NCBI RefSeq assembly: GCF_029962835.1
Contig: NC_080588.1
Coordinates: forward strand, 19,796,001-19,860,000
Length of the DNA: 64,000 nucleotides
Source of the DNA: Magnolia sinica
Taxonomy: Eukaryota; Streptophyta; Magnoliopsida; Magnoliales; Magnoliaceae
Direction: 5' to 3'
Every line of letters starts with the position of its first letter. The first letter of the stretch is position 1. Below are positions 23,596 to 36,416 of the stretch, one piece after another. The position numbers and the translations under genes were made by a program. The notes beneath the pieces were generated by a model that was not told the origin of the DNA, did no database searches, and saw only the letters and a list, made by a program, of their open reading frames with translations.

Positions 23596-23793
23596 TTAAA
23601 GAGAAAAGGCTTCAGGCCCAAGCTGTCTGAAATGAGGGCTATGGAGAGCCTCCTGAAGCAGTTCTTCATCATCCCATGAATCACGATAGGTTTCTAGATT
23701 TTCTTCTGCATTCTTCAAAGTGGCTAGAACAATATCTTTTCTCCACTGTTCTACATCTGGGAAGTCGGAGTATTCTCCATATCGAAGGCAGTA
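23596..23793 (-). CDS. FMOGS-OX-like: FMO exon 7 (C-terminal 65 aa plus stop)
   Basis: The acceptor TTTTCAG lies at 23794-23800 and the TAA stop at 23596-23598. It encodes YCLRYGEYSDFPDVEQWRK through LETYRDSWDDEELLQEAL, the usual FMO GS-OX C-terminus, where W and YRDSWDD are conserved. Confidence 0.92.
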   Translation of the reverse strand, partial: YCLRYGEYSDFPDVEQWRKDIVLATLKNAEENLETYRDSWDDEELLQEALHSPHFRQLGPEAFSL

Positions 23794-25343
23794 CTGAAAA
23801 GAAAATAAAATAATAAAAAAATAATAATAACAAAAAAGATTAAAGAAAAAAGAAAAAGATTTCAGTACAATAGAATGGAGGGATGATTTTTATATAGGTG
23901 CAATGAAAATAGTCTTAACATGTTCATTAGTGTAGTATCAAAAAGCATGTCCATGTCCGACCCTTGAACTAATGACCTGAGTCCAAGAATCAGGCTTGAC
24001 CTTGGCTGGGCCTACTAAGCAAACACTCAGCCAATAGTGTTAGATAAGTTGGGTTGGGACAGACCATTTCAGATCAAAATTTGATTTGTGGTTGAGATTG
24101 GGTGTGCTGGGACCAAGAAATATTTTGTGATAAACTGACAGGAAAACCCTCCATGGATTTGTTGAAGAATTTTGGAATTCATCTATTTTTCTTAGTTATG
24201 GCTTGCTTTGGGTTGGGCACATTTGCATGTAAGAGGTTTATATGGTCTTACAATATGGGTGTTGATCCTTACAGCATAATCAGAAAAGTATAATGTGTAA
24301 ATCCTACATGGGGCATAGAAGATTTTGATCCTCTTGCTCTAAGAAGAATAACAAATCATTGCATTGTGGCCGAGACATTGGGCATCTTATATACCTGATG
24401 ACCTTTTTTTTAAGCTTTTAAAGGTTGTATCAGTTTCACATTCATCTATGTAGGCAAATATTTATTTATTTTAATTTTAATTTTTTAAATAGTAGTTCCA
24501 AAGAAACATAATTCATCATCATTATCTAAGCCATATACTAATTAATTGAGGTTAGCTACTACTCCCGTTGGATTCATGATGGAAGTTATACCATATGTAT
24601 GATGGCAGCTGCCACCTTGATGCAACCCTCCTTTATTTAGACTTGTGTATGGTGAAGAGAACACAAAATTCTCATAGGAGTAATGTGATAGACTATTAGA
24701 TAGGATGGTTACAATCGAGTGTCTAAAAGGCTAGAACTTAGTTGATTATGATATTTCCTTGTAAAAATAATGAATTCATGGGATCTTTCTCAAAGACAGG
24801 GATATTGGGCTGTGATAAAAGCTTTATCTTTAGCTAAATATATTCTAGTGGCCATATAAAAAGTTTTTTTTTTTTTTAATGGACAACCTAGATAAACATG
24901 ATTTTGATGAATTGGATGATTTATAAGATGTAGATTTACTAATGTGAATTGAATAGGCTGCAGTGGCATGTAGAATAAGAATTCTTCTGTCCATGGTTAT
25001 CTCTTTCTTTCTTTCTTTCTTTCTTGTTTTTAGTTATTTATTTATTTTTAATCGATTCTGTGAACAGATTCAGGCTTTCCATCAAGTGATGTACACTGCC
25101 TCAAAAAGAAATAATGGTCCACTGATCAGGCTGATCACATATGAGAAAAATGGACGTTTGGAAGAAAAAGAAAAGTGTTGTCAGAATTCAACTTATCTTT
25201 ATGGATCATTTGATCAGTGTACAAGCTTGATTTTTGGCATATGAGACAATGCGCATTACCTAATGAATGGACCTGATTGATCACACATGTGCCGTATATA
25301 GAAGGCCCATGACAGTGCTGATGTGGGCCCACATTCTATCAAA

Positions 25344-25382
<39 letters not shown>

Positions 25383-28300
25383 ACATCAAAGTTGGCGATA
25401 TCGTGTGTTTTGTGCTTTGGAATGCCAGCTACATCCAATGCGTGATAAAACTCCTTGATGGACTTCATCATATCAGCCCATGATGGCAATGTTCTTTTCC
25501 CAGAGAGCAGCTGAGCTATCCATCTTGCTTGAGATTCAAAGAAAGGAAACCCTATGATCTATACCAAATTTCAAAAAACTTGTCAAAAAATAAGAAAGAT
25601 GATAATATTCATGCAATCACACGAATTAACAGCCCTTAATTGATAAAGCACACAATTTCCAGGTGGTCCCATAAAAATTGGTTGGACCATAAATCACCAA
25701 CTTGTAATGGGTGTACAACATCCAGCTGGTCCAAAACGTTGGCTCCTCCACCAAGAACAACAAATACAAAAATCAAGTCCATCATTTTGTCATGTGGGCC
25801 ACACTGCAAAAAGCAAACAACAACCACTGATCTGATATAAAGTAAATGTGTGACCAAAATGATGAATGGATCGGCTTGCTTTTTGTCCTAGGTGATTCAT
25901 AAAGTGGGCCTAACCTATTGCACGGTTTGGATGCCATTCATACATGATATGTTACTAATTATGTCCTAGTTGGACCGTACATTTATTATCCAACTAGTTG
26001 GGTGTGAGAATCCTCTAATAAAAAAATCATGAGAATTACAATTTCAGAAAAATAGAAGAAGTAGGATTACCTTTCTGGGAATGCCCACAAAAGAAAGAGA
26101 TGGAGCGAGTGATGGAGGGAACGTGTGTTCAAACAAAGGGCCGACTCTATCATCATCCACCACTACAATCCCTTTGGTGTCAAGGAATGGGAATGAATAT
26201 GAATACCTACCACAAGAATATAATCATGCCACTGTTATATTATTCAGCTTTGCTTAGTCCACACGCATGTACAAGTCAGCTCATGTGCATGCCACCTTAT
26301 ATGCCAGCATGGAAAATGAGTGTGAAGACATCCGTCCATGAGGGTTCCACTATATTGGTTCCAGGCTCAAGAATTAGGTCAGCCAGCTAATCATGTGTGA
26401 CCCAAACGATATTTAAAAATAAAAAAATAAAAAAATTCAATGGACAAAAATTGGCCAAGTTGTCAATGGTTCCTAACCATAGTTTTAAAACACAAAAACT
26501 CAGCTTGACTCGATATCCAGTTGGGTGAACTTGAAGAATTGGTTCAACTCAATTTGATATTTAATAATTAAACTATGGGTCTGTTTGGGTGGGGCATCCT
26601 ATGTAATCGGGATTAAATCTAGTCCTGATTTTTTTGGTGGGCCCATGCCCTCCATGTAGGATTTGTTGCATTGTAGTGAGCCTTCCCTCCACATATATGC
26701 AATTAGCGGCCTTTTCTTTTTTCTTCTCTAAGACTTCGTTAATTGTGCTTATGTAGAGAAAAAGGGCCTCTTTAGTACGGCAATCTTACATATAGGGCAT
26801 GGGGCCTAAAAAAATCAAGATTATATTTAATCCTGATTAATCATCCATGATTCATCCCTAAGAAGATTTTAAGAATGCCAATCACACATGATGTATGTGT
26901 TTTATTCGTGTTATCGGTTCATTTTTCCGAATCATTTTGGGGCATGAGCTTAAAACTAAGGCAGCTCCAAAGCTGGATTGAATGATAAGTGGACCATACC
27001 ACATGAAGCAGCGGGGATTGAATGATAAGTGGACCATACCACATGAAGCAGCGGGGATTGAATGCCTATCATTGAAAACTTCCATAGAAGTTTTGCATCA
27101 AGCCAATATTTGTGTTTTCCCTTCATCCAGAACTGGTTGACCTTATGAACAGCTTAGATGATAAATAAACATCATTCTAGCCCTAGGAAGGTTTCAAAGG
27201 TGGGTGTCATTATCCCACCGCTCCCTGTGGAGTAGTCCAGTTGAGTTTTATATCTATCTCATTTTTGGGATCATATCCCAAAATTATATGGAAAAATGTA
27301 CAGACTGCGTGGATAAAACAAATACATTATGCTGGGTCTCATAGAGCTTTTCAAGTGTACAAAGTACCTACCCGGTGCTGTGTTCCACACTACGCAATCT
27401 GAGTCCGTTTCTTACATGGTAGCCAACCTGACCTAACAGGACCGAAGACGGATTGGCTACTCCCCTGCCACTAGCCCGGTGGCTAGTGGTAGGTGCTCCT
27501 TGAGCCGCACCATGATGTATGTCTTTTATCCATGCCGTTCATCCATTTTTCAAGATCATTTTACGTCTTGGTCCCAAAAATGAGAGGGATATAAATCTCA
27601 GGTGGACTAAACCACAGGAAAACAGTAGTGATTGGATATCCACCATTAAAATCCTCCTAAGGCCCACTGTATCCAATCTGTTGATTGGGTCATACACACC
27701 TAGATGAAGTGAAAAACCAAAGATCAGCTTGATCCAATAATTTTATGGCCCCCAGGAAGTTTTTAATGGTCAATGTTCAATCAACACTGTTTCCTGTAAT
27801 GTGCTCCACTTGATATTGGGATATATCTCATTTTTTGGGTCATAGCATGAAATTATCTATAAAAATAGATGGACGGCATGGATGAAACAAATACATCATG
27901 GTGGGGCCCACAGAACACCGACCACTAGTGGCAGGGGAGTAGCCAATCCTTCAGCCTGATTTTGGGATAGAAAATCGACATGGTTAGACACACGTATGGA
28001 CGGTATTGTATACAAGTTTGGTACGTTTGGTGGCCTGTAGATGCCACACCTTATGCATGGAGATGGGCTTACCAAAACCATGTTACTAATCATTTCAATC
28101 ATCTGAGCTACCAGTTTTCTGACTTGAGAATGCTTGTGTAAATTCAGATTAATGAAAAATAAATGAATGGGTATGGAATACACTATATAAGCTATATAAT
28201 CTCAGTGCTAATTACCCTGTACAATAAATGATGGAGTCGGCGACAACACAAGAGCCATCAACGAACAAAACCCGTCCATCCTCATGAAGGGAATCCACCT

Positions 28301-29523
28301 GCATTTAATAAATATTTTCATTAGTCCGACTTACAAGGGCCTGCTCCTTGCGTGCTAGGCCCATCATATCCGGTCAGATAGAAAAATTCAGACCCAAAAT
28401 GTCTTATGTTGGGCATGGGTCAGTGCCATTTGTTCATTTGGTCGGATTGCCGAGTCGTTATAGAAATGCACACTAACTGTATACATACATTACATACCAT
28501 AACATAAACAGGGTATGACTCGGGGCTCAGTTACCCGGCCTGATTTTGGCTTGGGTGAGACCCAACTGAAAACTGGGCGGAAATGGGAATGCATGAAACA
28601 CATGTCTGGATGTACCTGTGAATGAATGTGTAGAGTATGATATTTTGAAATGACTTTTGATAATCCCTCTGATATTTCAAGAGACTTGGCGCTGAGATGA
28701 ACTTCTTTTGCTACATCCACAAGCTCCATCGATATATCTTGTCCACTTAGTGAGTTTCCAATGACAACCACCACCTGTAAAGCACAGATAATTTACAAGT
28801 GATTCTCGCTGTTGTTCTCTTTTCTTTCCTAGTCCCTCCCACCTTTTGAACAGAAAAAAAGAAGAAGAAGAAGAAGTGATTCTAATGTAGAGCAGGTGCG
28901 GACACTTTCATGACCAAGATGGACCAGAGAAGGCCCGATCAGAAGCTGAAGTCATCAAGATCGTTGGAACTTTAAAACAGGCATATCTCATAAATCGGAA
29001 TGAGTTACTTGGCACCATATATGATTTTGGGGTAGGACGAGCTATTTTAGCCAACCAACCTGGCTATTTTAGGTTACCCATGCCGAATTTGCGAGATTCC
29101 GTCAAATCAACGGTTGAAATTCCTATTTATTTCTGTTTTTACTATTTTTAGTAAATTTTGGTTTGATTGTAACTCTTCATCCGTTGGGCTTTAAGAGTTG
29201 TGTCCAACATGAAAATTGTTTAGAAAAATTAGGAGAATAACATGGTTAAGCCACATAGGAAACTTACTATAAATAGTAAATTTTAGGGAGGTTTAGTTGT
29301 AATTTAATTCCAAAACTTCTTCCAAGCTTGGTATCCCTATTTAAAGGGTTGTAGACCCATTTATTTCATTTATCAATCAATTTATGAAATTTCATGACTA
29401 TTATTTCTATTTTCTTTCTTTTTTCTCATGGATTTGAGAAGTCTCTGTGAGGAGTCCAGAGAAGCTTCGTGGATTTGAAATAGTTATCCTTGAGGAAGAT
29501 AGTGATCAACCTCATCATGTTCA

Positions 29524-29587
<64 letters not shown>

Positions 29588-32500
29588 TATTAGATAGCCT
29601 ATTAGAACCAAAATTCTCATGTTATAGGTTAGCTACAATGTAAGATGAACCCTATTGCCTTCGAGCCTATTTGGATGTCACTGAAAAAATGCACGAGGCT
29701 TATTTAATGTTTTCAGCTCCTGTTGAGCCTATTTGGATGTCACTGAAAAAATGCATGAGGCTTATTTAACGTTGTCAGCTCCTGTTGTCTAAAAAAACAA
29801 ATGAATGCAATCAACTCTTCTATTGAGCCCTCCTATGTATGGGATCGGGATGATTTTATGCGTATGGAGGTTTTACGCCAGTGTGCATCGCGTGAATGGT
29901 TTGGATCTTCCAAACATGATGTCATTTAGACATGTAATGATTGAAAAAAATGACATCTCAAAACATGTTTAAAAAAATGGGTGGGTTCTTTCTATTTTCG
30001 GGACAAATGGTATAGGGGCTGTAGATTTAAACTAAGATAAAATGAGGTGGTATCCAAATAGAGGTGTACACTAGTCTAGTTAGCTCGTTGGCTCGCTTAG
30101 ATCGACTCAAAAGGGCTCGACTTGACTCGGATTGAAATTGTGTTCGAGTCGAGTCGGGCCAGTTTTAGTGAGCTCACGGAACATTTCGAGTCTAGTCCGA
30201 GTTGGACCTAGCTCTACTCGACTCGGTTCGGTTCGATTCGACTTGGATCGATTTTTGAGTAAAGTATATATAGGTTTTTTTTTAAAAAAAAATCCTTACC
30301 GGTTCGCCCAACCCTAATCCCAGTGGCCAGCGCTCAAATCATCTCAAGTCAACTCTCCCCCTTTCGCCCAACCTTAACCCGTTCGCCAAATCCTCTCGGC
30401 CGTTCGCCCAAATCCAAACCAAACTTCTCGCCGTTCTTTAGTGTCCGACAATTACTCTCCTTCCAACGTTTGTCTGGACAACCAACGACTGAAAGTGAGT
30501 CTTCTCTCTTCTCTCTCCATTTTTCTAGCATCCGTTCGACGAATGGTGTCCGTCTGATTAGCGGACCCCACCCAACCACTGGCCAGGTGGCTCTGGTACA
30601 GTCGGAAACTCGGCTTGTACTTGGCTCAAACTCGGCTGAAATTGGACCGAGCCGAGCCGAGCTGCTGATCCAAGCTCGAAGGCAAAGCCAAGCCGAGCTC
30701 AAGCCAAGGACTCTAGCTGGCCACTGAGCTGGGCAAAGCTCGGCACGGATCGACTCGTGTACACCTCTATATCCAAATAGGCCATAAGTTTTCTTTTGAA
30801 AAGGGGACCTACAAAATCCAGATCAAGCCTAATCCTGTTGGGGTCCCTCCTCATGTGGAGGTGGGACTCACATGTGTGTGCTTCGGTGGTCTTTTTAAGA
30901 TTACATGTGTATAACAGTATTTTGAGCTTTTGGTCAAGCAAACTAAAAGGTTTTAATTCATTTTTTGTCTTTCTTTTAGTTTGCTTGGCCAAAAGATCAA
31001 AATACCCTACATACATGTGGGTCCCACCTCCACACGAGGACGGACTCCCAACAAATCCGAAGAATGGTGAACTTGATTATTGTAGGCCCCAAGTTGACAT
31101 CAACTAGAAGAACTTAATCCATCGATTTTGTCCACATGAATTTAGACCATTAAACATTTTTCCTTTAAACTGTCTAATTGGTGGTCATTGATTGGATGGC
31201 TAGGATCATCTATCCATGGTCCACGCCTCATATTGGCCGTCCGAGTTGATATACTCGGATATATATTGGTGGCTACGACAATATACCTGTTACAATTGTG
31301 CAGTTAAGAGTCTCAGGGAGGATGCTACGTACCTCGTTATGGAAGGGCTGTGGAACCCTGTAAACATGACTATGGATTTGCTTCCTATTCCATGCATCCA
31401 TACCTGAAGAGACAGAACGGTTCAAAAATCATCAAAAACAAAGGAAAGAACAGCTAAACTATCCTTTATTCCATATTCACTTTGGACTATGAGACCTGAT
31501 CTTCTACAAATGTTTGTAAAAAAAAAAAAAGGCTTTTTCTAATACTCTCGTTCACCTCGATATAATTGTTATTAATAAGTGTGTGAAAGTTCATTACATG
31601 CGTGGAACTTACTCACTTATGTGTAAAGGTTATTCAACTGTTTAGTAGGTGTAAGTGTCCAGGACGTTCAAGTCAGTGTAAAATGAAGCATCACTTCTTA
31701 ATAGGAAAAGAAAATTGATGTGATTCCCTAAGCTATTACCTAGCATTTTCTGCTAAAACCTAAAGGCCTAGGAGTTGGTTCTGTTTTAAAAAATCCCACA
31801 TTGGAAGATTTTAAGCATCCAATCTTATTTTTGTTTCAAGGTTATGTCGATACAATTGTCTTTTATTTTCCCTTTTGTTTTTCCCCCCTCTGAATGTTTC
31901 CCGTAGGCCATTGATCGAAGAGTGAGGATTTTTTCAAGTTAATTTTTTTAGTGGTCCATCAAATGAACTCTATAGATCATTGAACCATTTCTCCATATGT
32001 ATAGGTGTAGAAGACACATACTTCTGTATATACATGTGATGAGGGTTATTATCCAGTAAGAAATGTTCAAGACTTTGTTTGCAAGTTCTTTAAGGGAGGT
32101 AATACTTCAAAATTCATCAGTTCCTCTCTTATTGCCTTTACTATAGAAAATGACTTCCCTTCTGTTTTTCAGGACCTCAGGCCTATCAACTTATTTAACT
32201 TCTTTTACAAAAGTAATTTGAAGATAATCACAAATAGGTTAGAAATGATTCTTCCAAAATTAAGTTTTCTAAGGGAATGGGTCAGCAGCATTTGTGGTCT
32301 AAGCTTAATAATATTAGGAGATTGCTTCTTCTTAAACAATGTAACCAAGTAGCCAATTCATTGGCTAATTAGGTTCATAGTCCAAAAAATTAAAAACTCA
32401 AGACTCAATTTGGTGTTCGACTGGGTTGGGTTGATTCCAAGATTCAGATGATTCTTTACTTGACTTGATTTTATATCTAATAATTAATTTAATTTAAAAA

Positions 32501-35500
32501 TAAATAAATTTTATTGTAGCTATATAACGACAGTATTAAAAAGTTATTGAAATCCATACCAATGGTGTTTTTCGTACTGGTTGGAGTAAGTACCAATAAC
32601 AGAGGTCTGAGGTTTCAAACCCTCAATCGTCTTAATGGAAAAAAAAAAAAGCTGCCCAAATGGGTGACTTGATTTTAGTCATGGTGAGTCATGTCGAGTC
32701 AATTGAATATTGAGTCGACTAGACGAGTTGCTCTCACAATCAAGTTTCATAGTGATTCAGCTCAAAATCTCATCTACTTAGGTTGACTCAGCTGTGTTTC
32801 GAGTCGAATCAGGGTTCTAATGTGTGAACTAATCTTTTCTTCAACCGCAGGCATAATCTTCCAGCATTAGCGAAGACTATGGTCCTATTTGGTAGATACT
32901 TAAAAGTCATTTGATCATTTTAATTAACAGTAACTATGTATTAAAGATCTTGATTTCTAATATAATGAGTTCACTTTGAAATTGATCATGTATTAGAAAT
33001 CAAGATCTCTAATGAATAATTACTTTTAACTAAAATGTGATGAATTCATTTTTAAGCATCTACTAAGGATTAGGGTCTTTTTGGATTCTTTTGGGCTGCT
33101 TGATTTAAGAGTTTAATATATCTTATTCAATTGGGTCATTGTTTTGATGTCTTATTTGATTGAGAATTATTATTATTATTATTACTTACAGTTCTAACTT
33201 CTATGAGTGCGACTTCATTGGACCTTGACTGTTGGGCCTACTGCAATGTATGTGCCTTATATCCATGCCAAAATTCATTTTAGGTCATGATTACAAAAAT
33301 GAAGCAGACCCAGATCTCAGGTGAACCATAATACAAGAAACCGTGGTAATTGACCATTAAAAACTCATCACGGGTACAAAAGTTTTGGATAAAGCTTATA
33401 TTTGTGTGGTCTCTTCGTACAGGTCTTTCTGACCTTATCAATAGTTTTGGATGGCAAATAAACATTCTGGTAGCCCACATGAAGTTTCTAATGGTGGGGA
33501 TTCAATCGCAACTATTTCCTGTGGTATGGTCCGCCTAAGATTTCGATCTGCTTCATTTTATTTTATTTTTTGGATAAGGCCCTAAAATGAGCTGTCAAAA
33601 TGGAAGGATGGTGTGGATGTATGGAGCATACAACACAGTGGGCCCCACAGTTAGGGATCCACCCCAAACCACGCTTAACTTCTATATGAGAAGAGGGTAA
33701 GGTTTTGGTCCCCCCTTCGCTTGTTCTTATTGGATTTTATAAATAAAGATGGGTGGTGTTCATCTACCTTGTCCTAGAAAAAACAGACAAAAAAAAAAAA
33801 GGAAAAAAGAAAAATCTCGTTGTTCAAGATGCTGGAAGGCTTCCAAAATGTATTTCCAAACTGGATTCAATCCCATTTTGAAATCCACTGATTGGCCCCA
33901 CGGCCTTTGGAGTGGTGTGAGATATGGGTATTGACTTTGCCAATGGCACGGAAATCAGGCCATTTAAAAAAGGAGCCATGGATTGCTCTGCCCAAGAAGT
34001 CTATAGCATGCTGAGCTTTCACCGAGTACAACCGCATATGTGGTCTCTATGGGCTAGTGATCTACCCCACTTTGGATGGGCAATGCATCAATACCTCCCA
34101 TGATATGAAAATTCCTAACCCTTTAATTGATAGCCAGAAATAGAGGGTTAAGAAAGAAATTACAATGGTCCACATCCAGCCAAAAAAGTCCTATGATAAG
34201 GTAGTTAGAAATTTCCAATCTAAGTATATATGGGCCACCCATATTTGACCCATCTACTATGGTTCATATCACCAGGGCTTAATCATTCAAATACTGGCAG
34301 CCACACAAAAACGCTGCTGATTCCCATATATACTGGTGGTTTGTGTTGGCCGCCGATGAAAAAAGGGCCAATAATCAACGTATTTCTTATAGTGAGAGAC
34401 TCATGGCTTATTACGGTATAATACCTCTTAAATGATCTTAGAAATAGGAAAGAAAAACAAAATAGGGAAAAGGAAAATGAATTAAGGTTCGGATTGGGTG
34501 TCTTATTTGGAAGCTTTTAGACTATGGTTCCTTTCTTCTCAAAAATTTTTGAAAATATCAGTGTACAAAAAGCAGTAATGGTAAAGACACGAAAGTATTA
34601 CGTAACACTAAAGCAGCATCCGACACACACACAGACTTTTTCAAATAGATAGGTGCTTTATATGAATCAAGCTCTGATAAATACCAAGTGAAGAAATTTG
34701 TTTTGATGATTTTCATTGGAGAAATAGTCCTTTTATATATATAAAAAATACAATATAATTTAAATCAGTGCCTAGTTTAAGATGATTGTACAATTGCTAA
34801 ATATAAGATGGAAAATATAATCTAGAGTTATGGACATATATGTACCAATTACAAACTAATATATAATTATATCCAGCATTTCAAGTTTTTTTTTTTTTTT
34901 CTTCGATTTTCAGAACACTTGTCATTACAGCCATTGGCATTAACATGGAAGTGTTAAGTGCTAAACTATTTTAATATACTTGTAACAAATCACATATACT
35001 ACACCAATGATTGGACTGACAGTGGGATCAGTTTGGAGCCAAACCAGTGGCCTTTATGGGTCCACTCAGTATACTATCTGGTTGAATTGATCGTGTCACT
35101 AAGTTTCCTCGCTCTACTATTTAATATACTAGCAACAAGTCACATAGACCACACCAACATTTCAAAATCAGTCAAAACCAGACAGACTGGCTAGTTTGGA
35201 TCCGAACCACTGGCCTTTATGGGCCAGATCAGTATGTTACCTGGTTTTGGTTTGGAATCAATTGTGTTACTGAGTTTTCCTGTACACTCGTACAGTTTAA
35301 ACTGAAATCTGGAGCCTTTTTTTTCTTTTCTTTTCTAATTGATCATTTCGGTAGTATAGATAATTTTATTCTGACATCACAATAATGCCAAAATGTTGAC
35401 CGGTTTGAGCTTGAACTGGTGGGGACCATTATTGGACAGAATCAACGGAAAATCTAAAAATATATAAATCAGTTTCTCTAGATCTAGATGGGAAAGTTGA

Positions 35501-36366
35501 TTGGTTCCAATCTAATTGGTGGGATGGCGGAAAAACAAACACACATGTATATAGAGAGAGATATATGCTCACCTGCGCACCAGTGCTCTTGTGAGGACCT
35601 TTTCAGAACTTATCACTTGTGGTATGAACCCAAAATCTAAACGGTCCACGTGATGCAGCACCCCATGAAAGTCTGATGACTCAACTTTTACTCTTATTCA
35701 AAACTTTGGTAGGCCATGAAAAAAGAGAGAGAGGCAAATCAAGGGAGGAAACTGTTTCCTTTTTCTATAGCCCACGAAAGTTTTGGATCGGGATAAAAGT
35801 TGGGATCTTGAGGTTTTATGAGGTGGTGCATCACATAAATAGTTCAGATTTTGCACTCATATCATGGGAGATGAGATCTGAAAAAGTTCTCGTGAGAACG
35901 AGAACTTCCGGCAACTTGTGTCAAACATCTATCCCATCATCCAGTTGCACCATTCCATGGTGGACCACGTGCTTAAAAATCAAGTCAATCCATGACTTGG
36001 TGGACCACACCACATACAACAGTTGAGAGGGGTTATCCTCCCATTAAAACATTCGTAATCATTTATTGGGCCCACTGATATGTGGTTCACAAATCCGCCC
36101 AATCCATTGTGTGTGTCCTACTTAGATGAGGGGTCAGACCAAGTTTCAGTTGCATCCAAAACTCAGGTGAGCCCCACCAAGTGTTTTTTTTATATATATA
36201 TTTTAGGCATGTCTTCACATGGTTTTAAATGATATGGCCTACCTGAGTTCCGCATGGGGATGGGGCTAACTTTCGGGGGCCCTGTTAAATGCACGATGTT
36301 GATGTTTGACACACATCACGGTGAGGCCCACCGACCTCATGGGAAGTCAACCTTATAGTACCATCC

Positions 36367-36416
<50 letters not shown>

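Larger units (their letters stand above)
26207..28215 (-). other. FMO intron 4 (2.0 kb), filled by hairpin elements
   Basis: Bounded by GTAATTAGC and TTGTGGTAG. Most of its length is three inverted-repeat elements (26590-26864, 26882-27352, 27450-27949), listed separately. The rest shows nothing recognisable. Confidence 0.85.
28775..31332 (-). other. FMO intron 2 (2.56 kb), transposon-rich
   Basis: Bounded by GTACGTAGC and TTTACAG. It holds a solo element-B LTR (28883-29527), a CT tract, a 62-bp tandem duplication, a hAT-type MITE (30059-30769) and a foldback element (30837-31053), all listed separately. Confidence 0.87.

Noticed and set aside
24102..25244. Small ORFs inside FMO intron 6
   Set aside because: AT-rich frames without any domain, lying within an intron defined by matching splice phases.
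30323..30727. 134-codon ORF and its antisense partner
   Set aside because: They lie wholly inside the hAT-type MITE and are made of repeated CGAGTC-like words. No domain.
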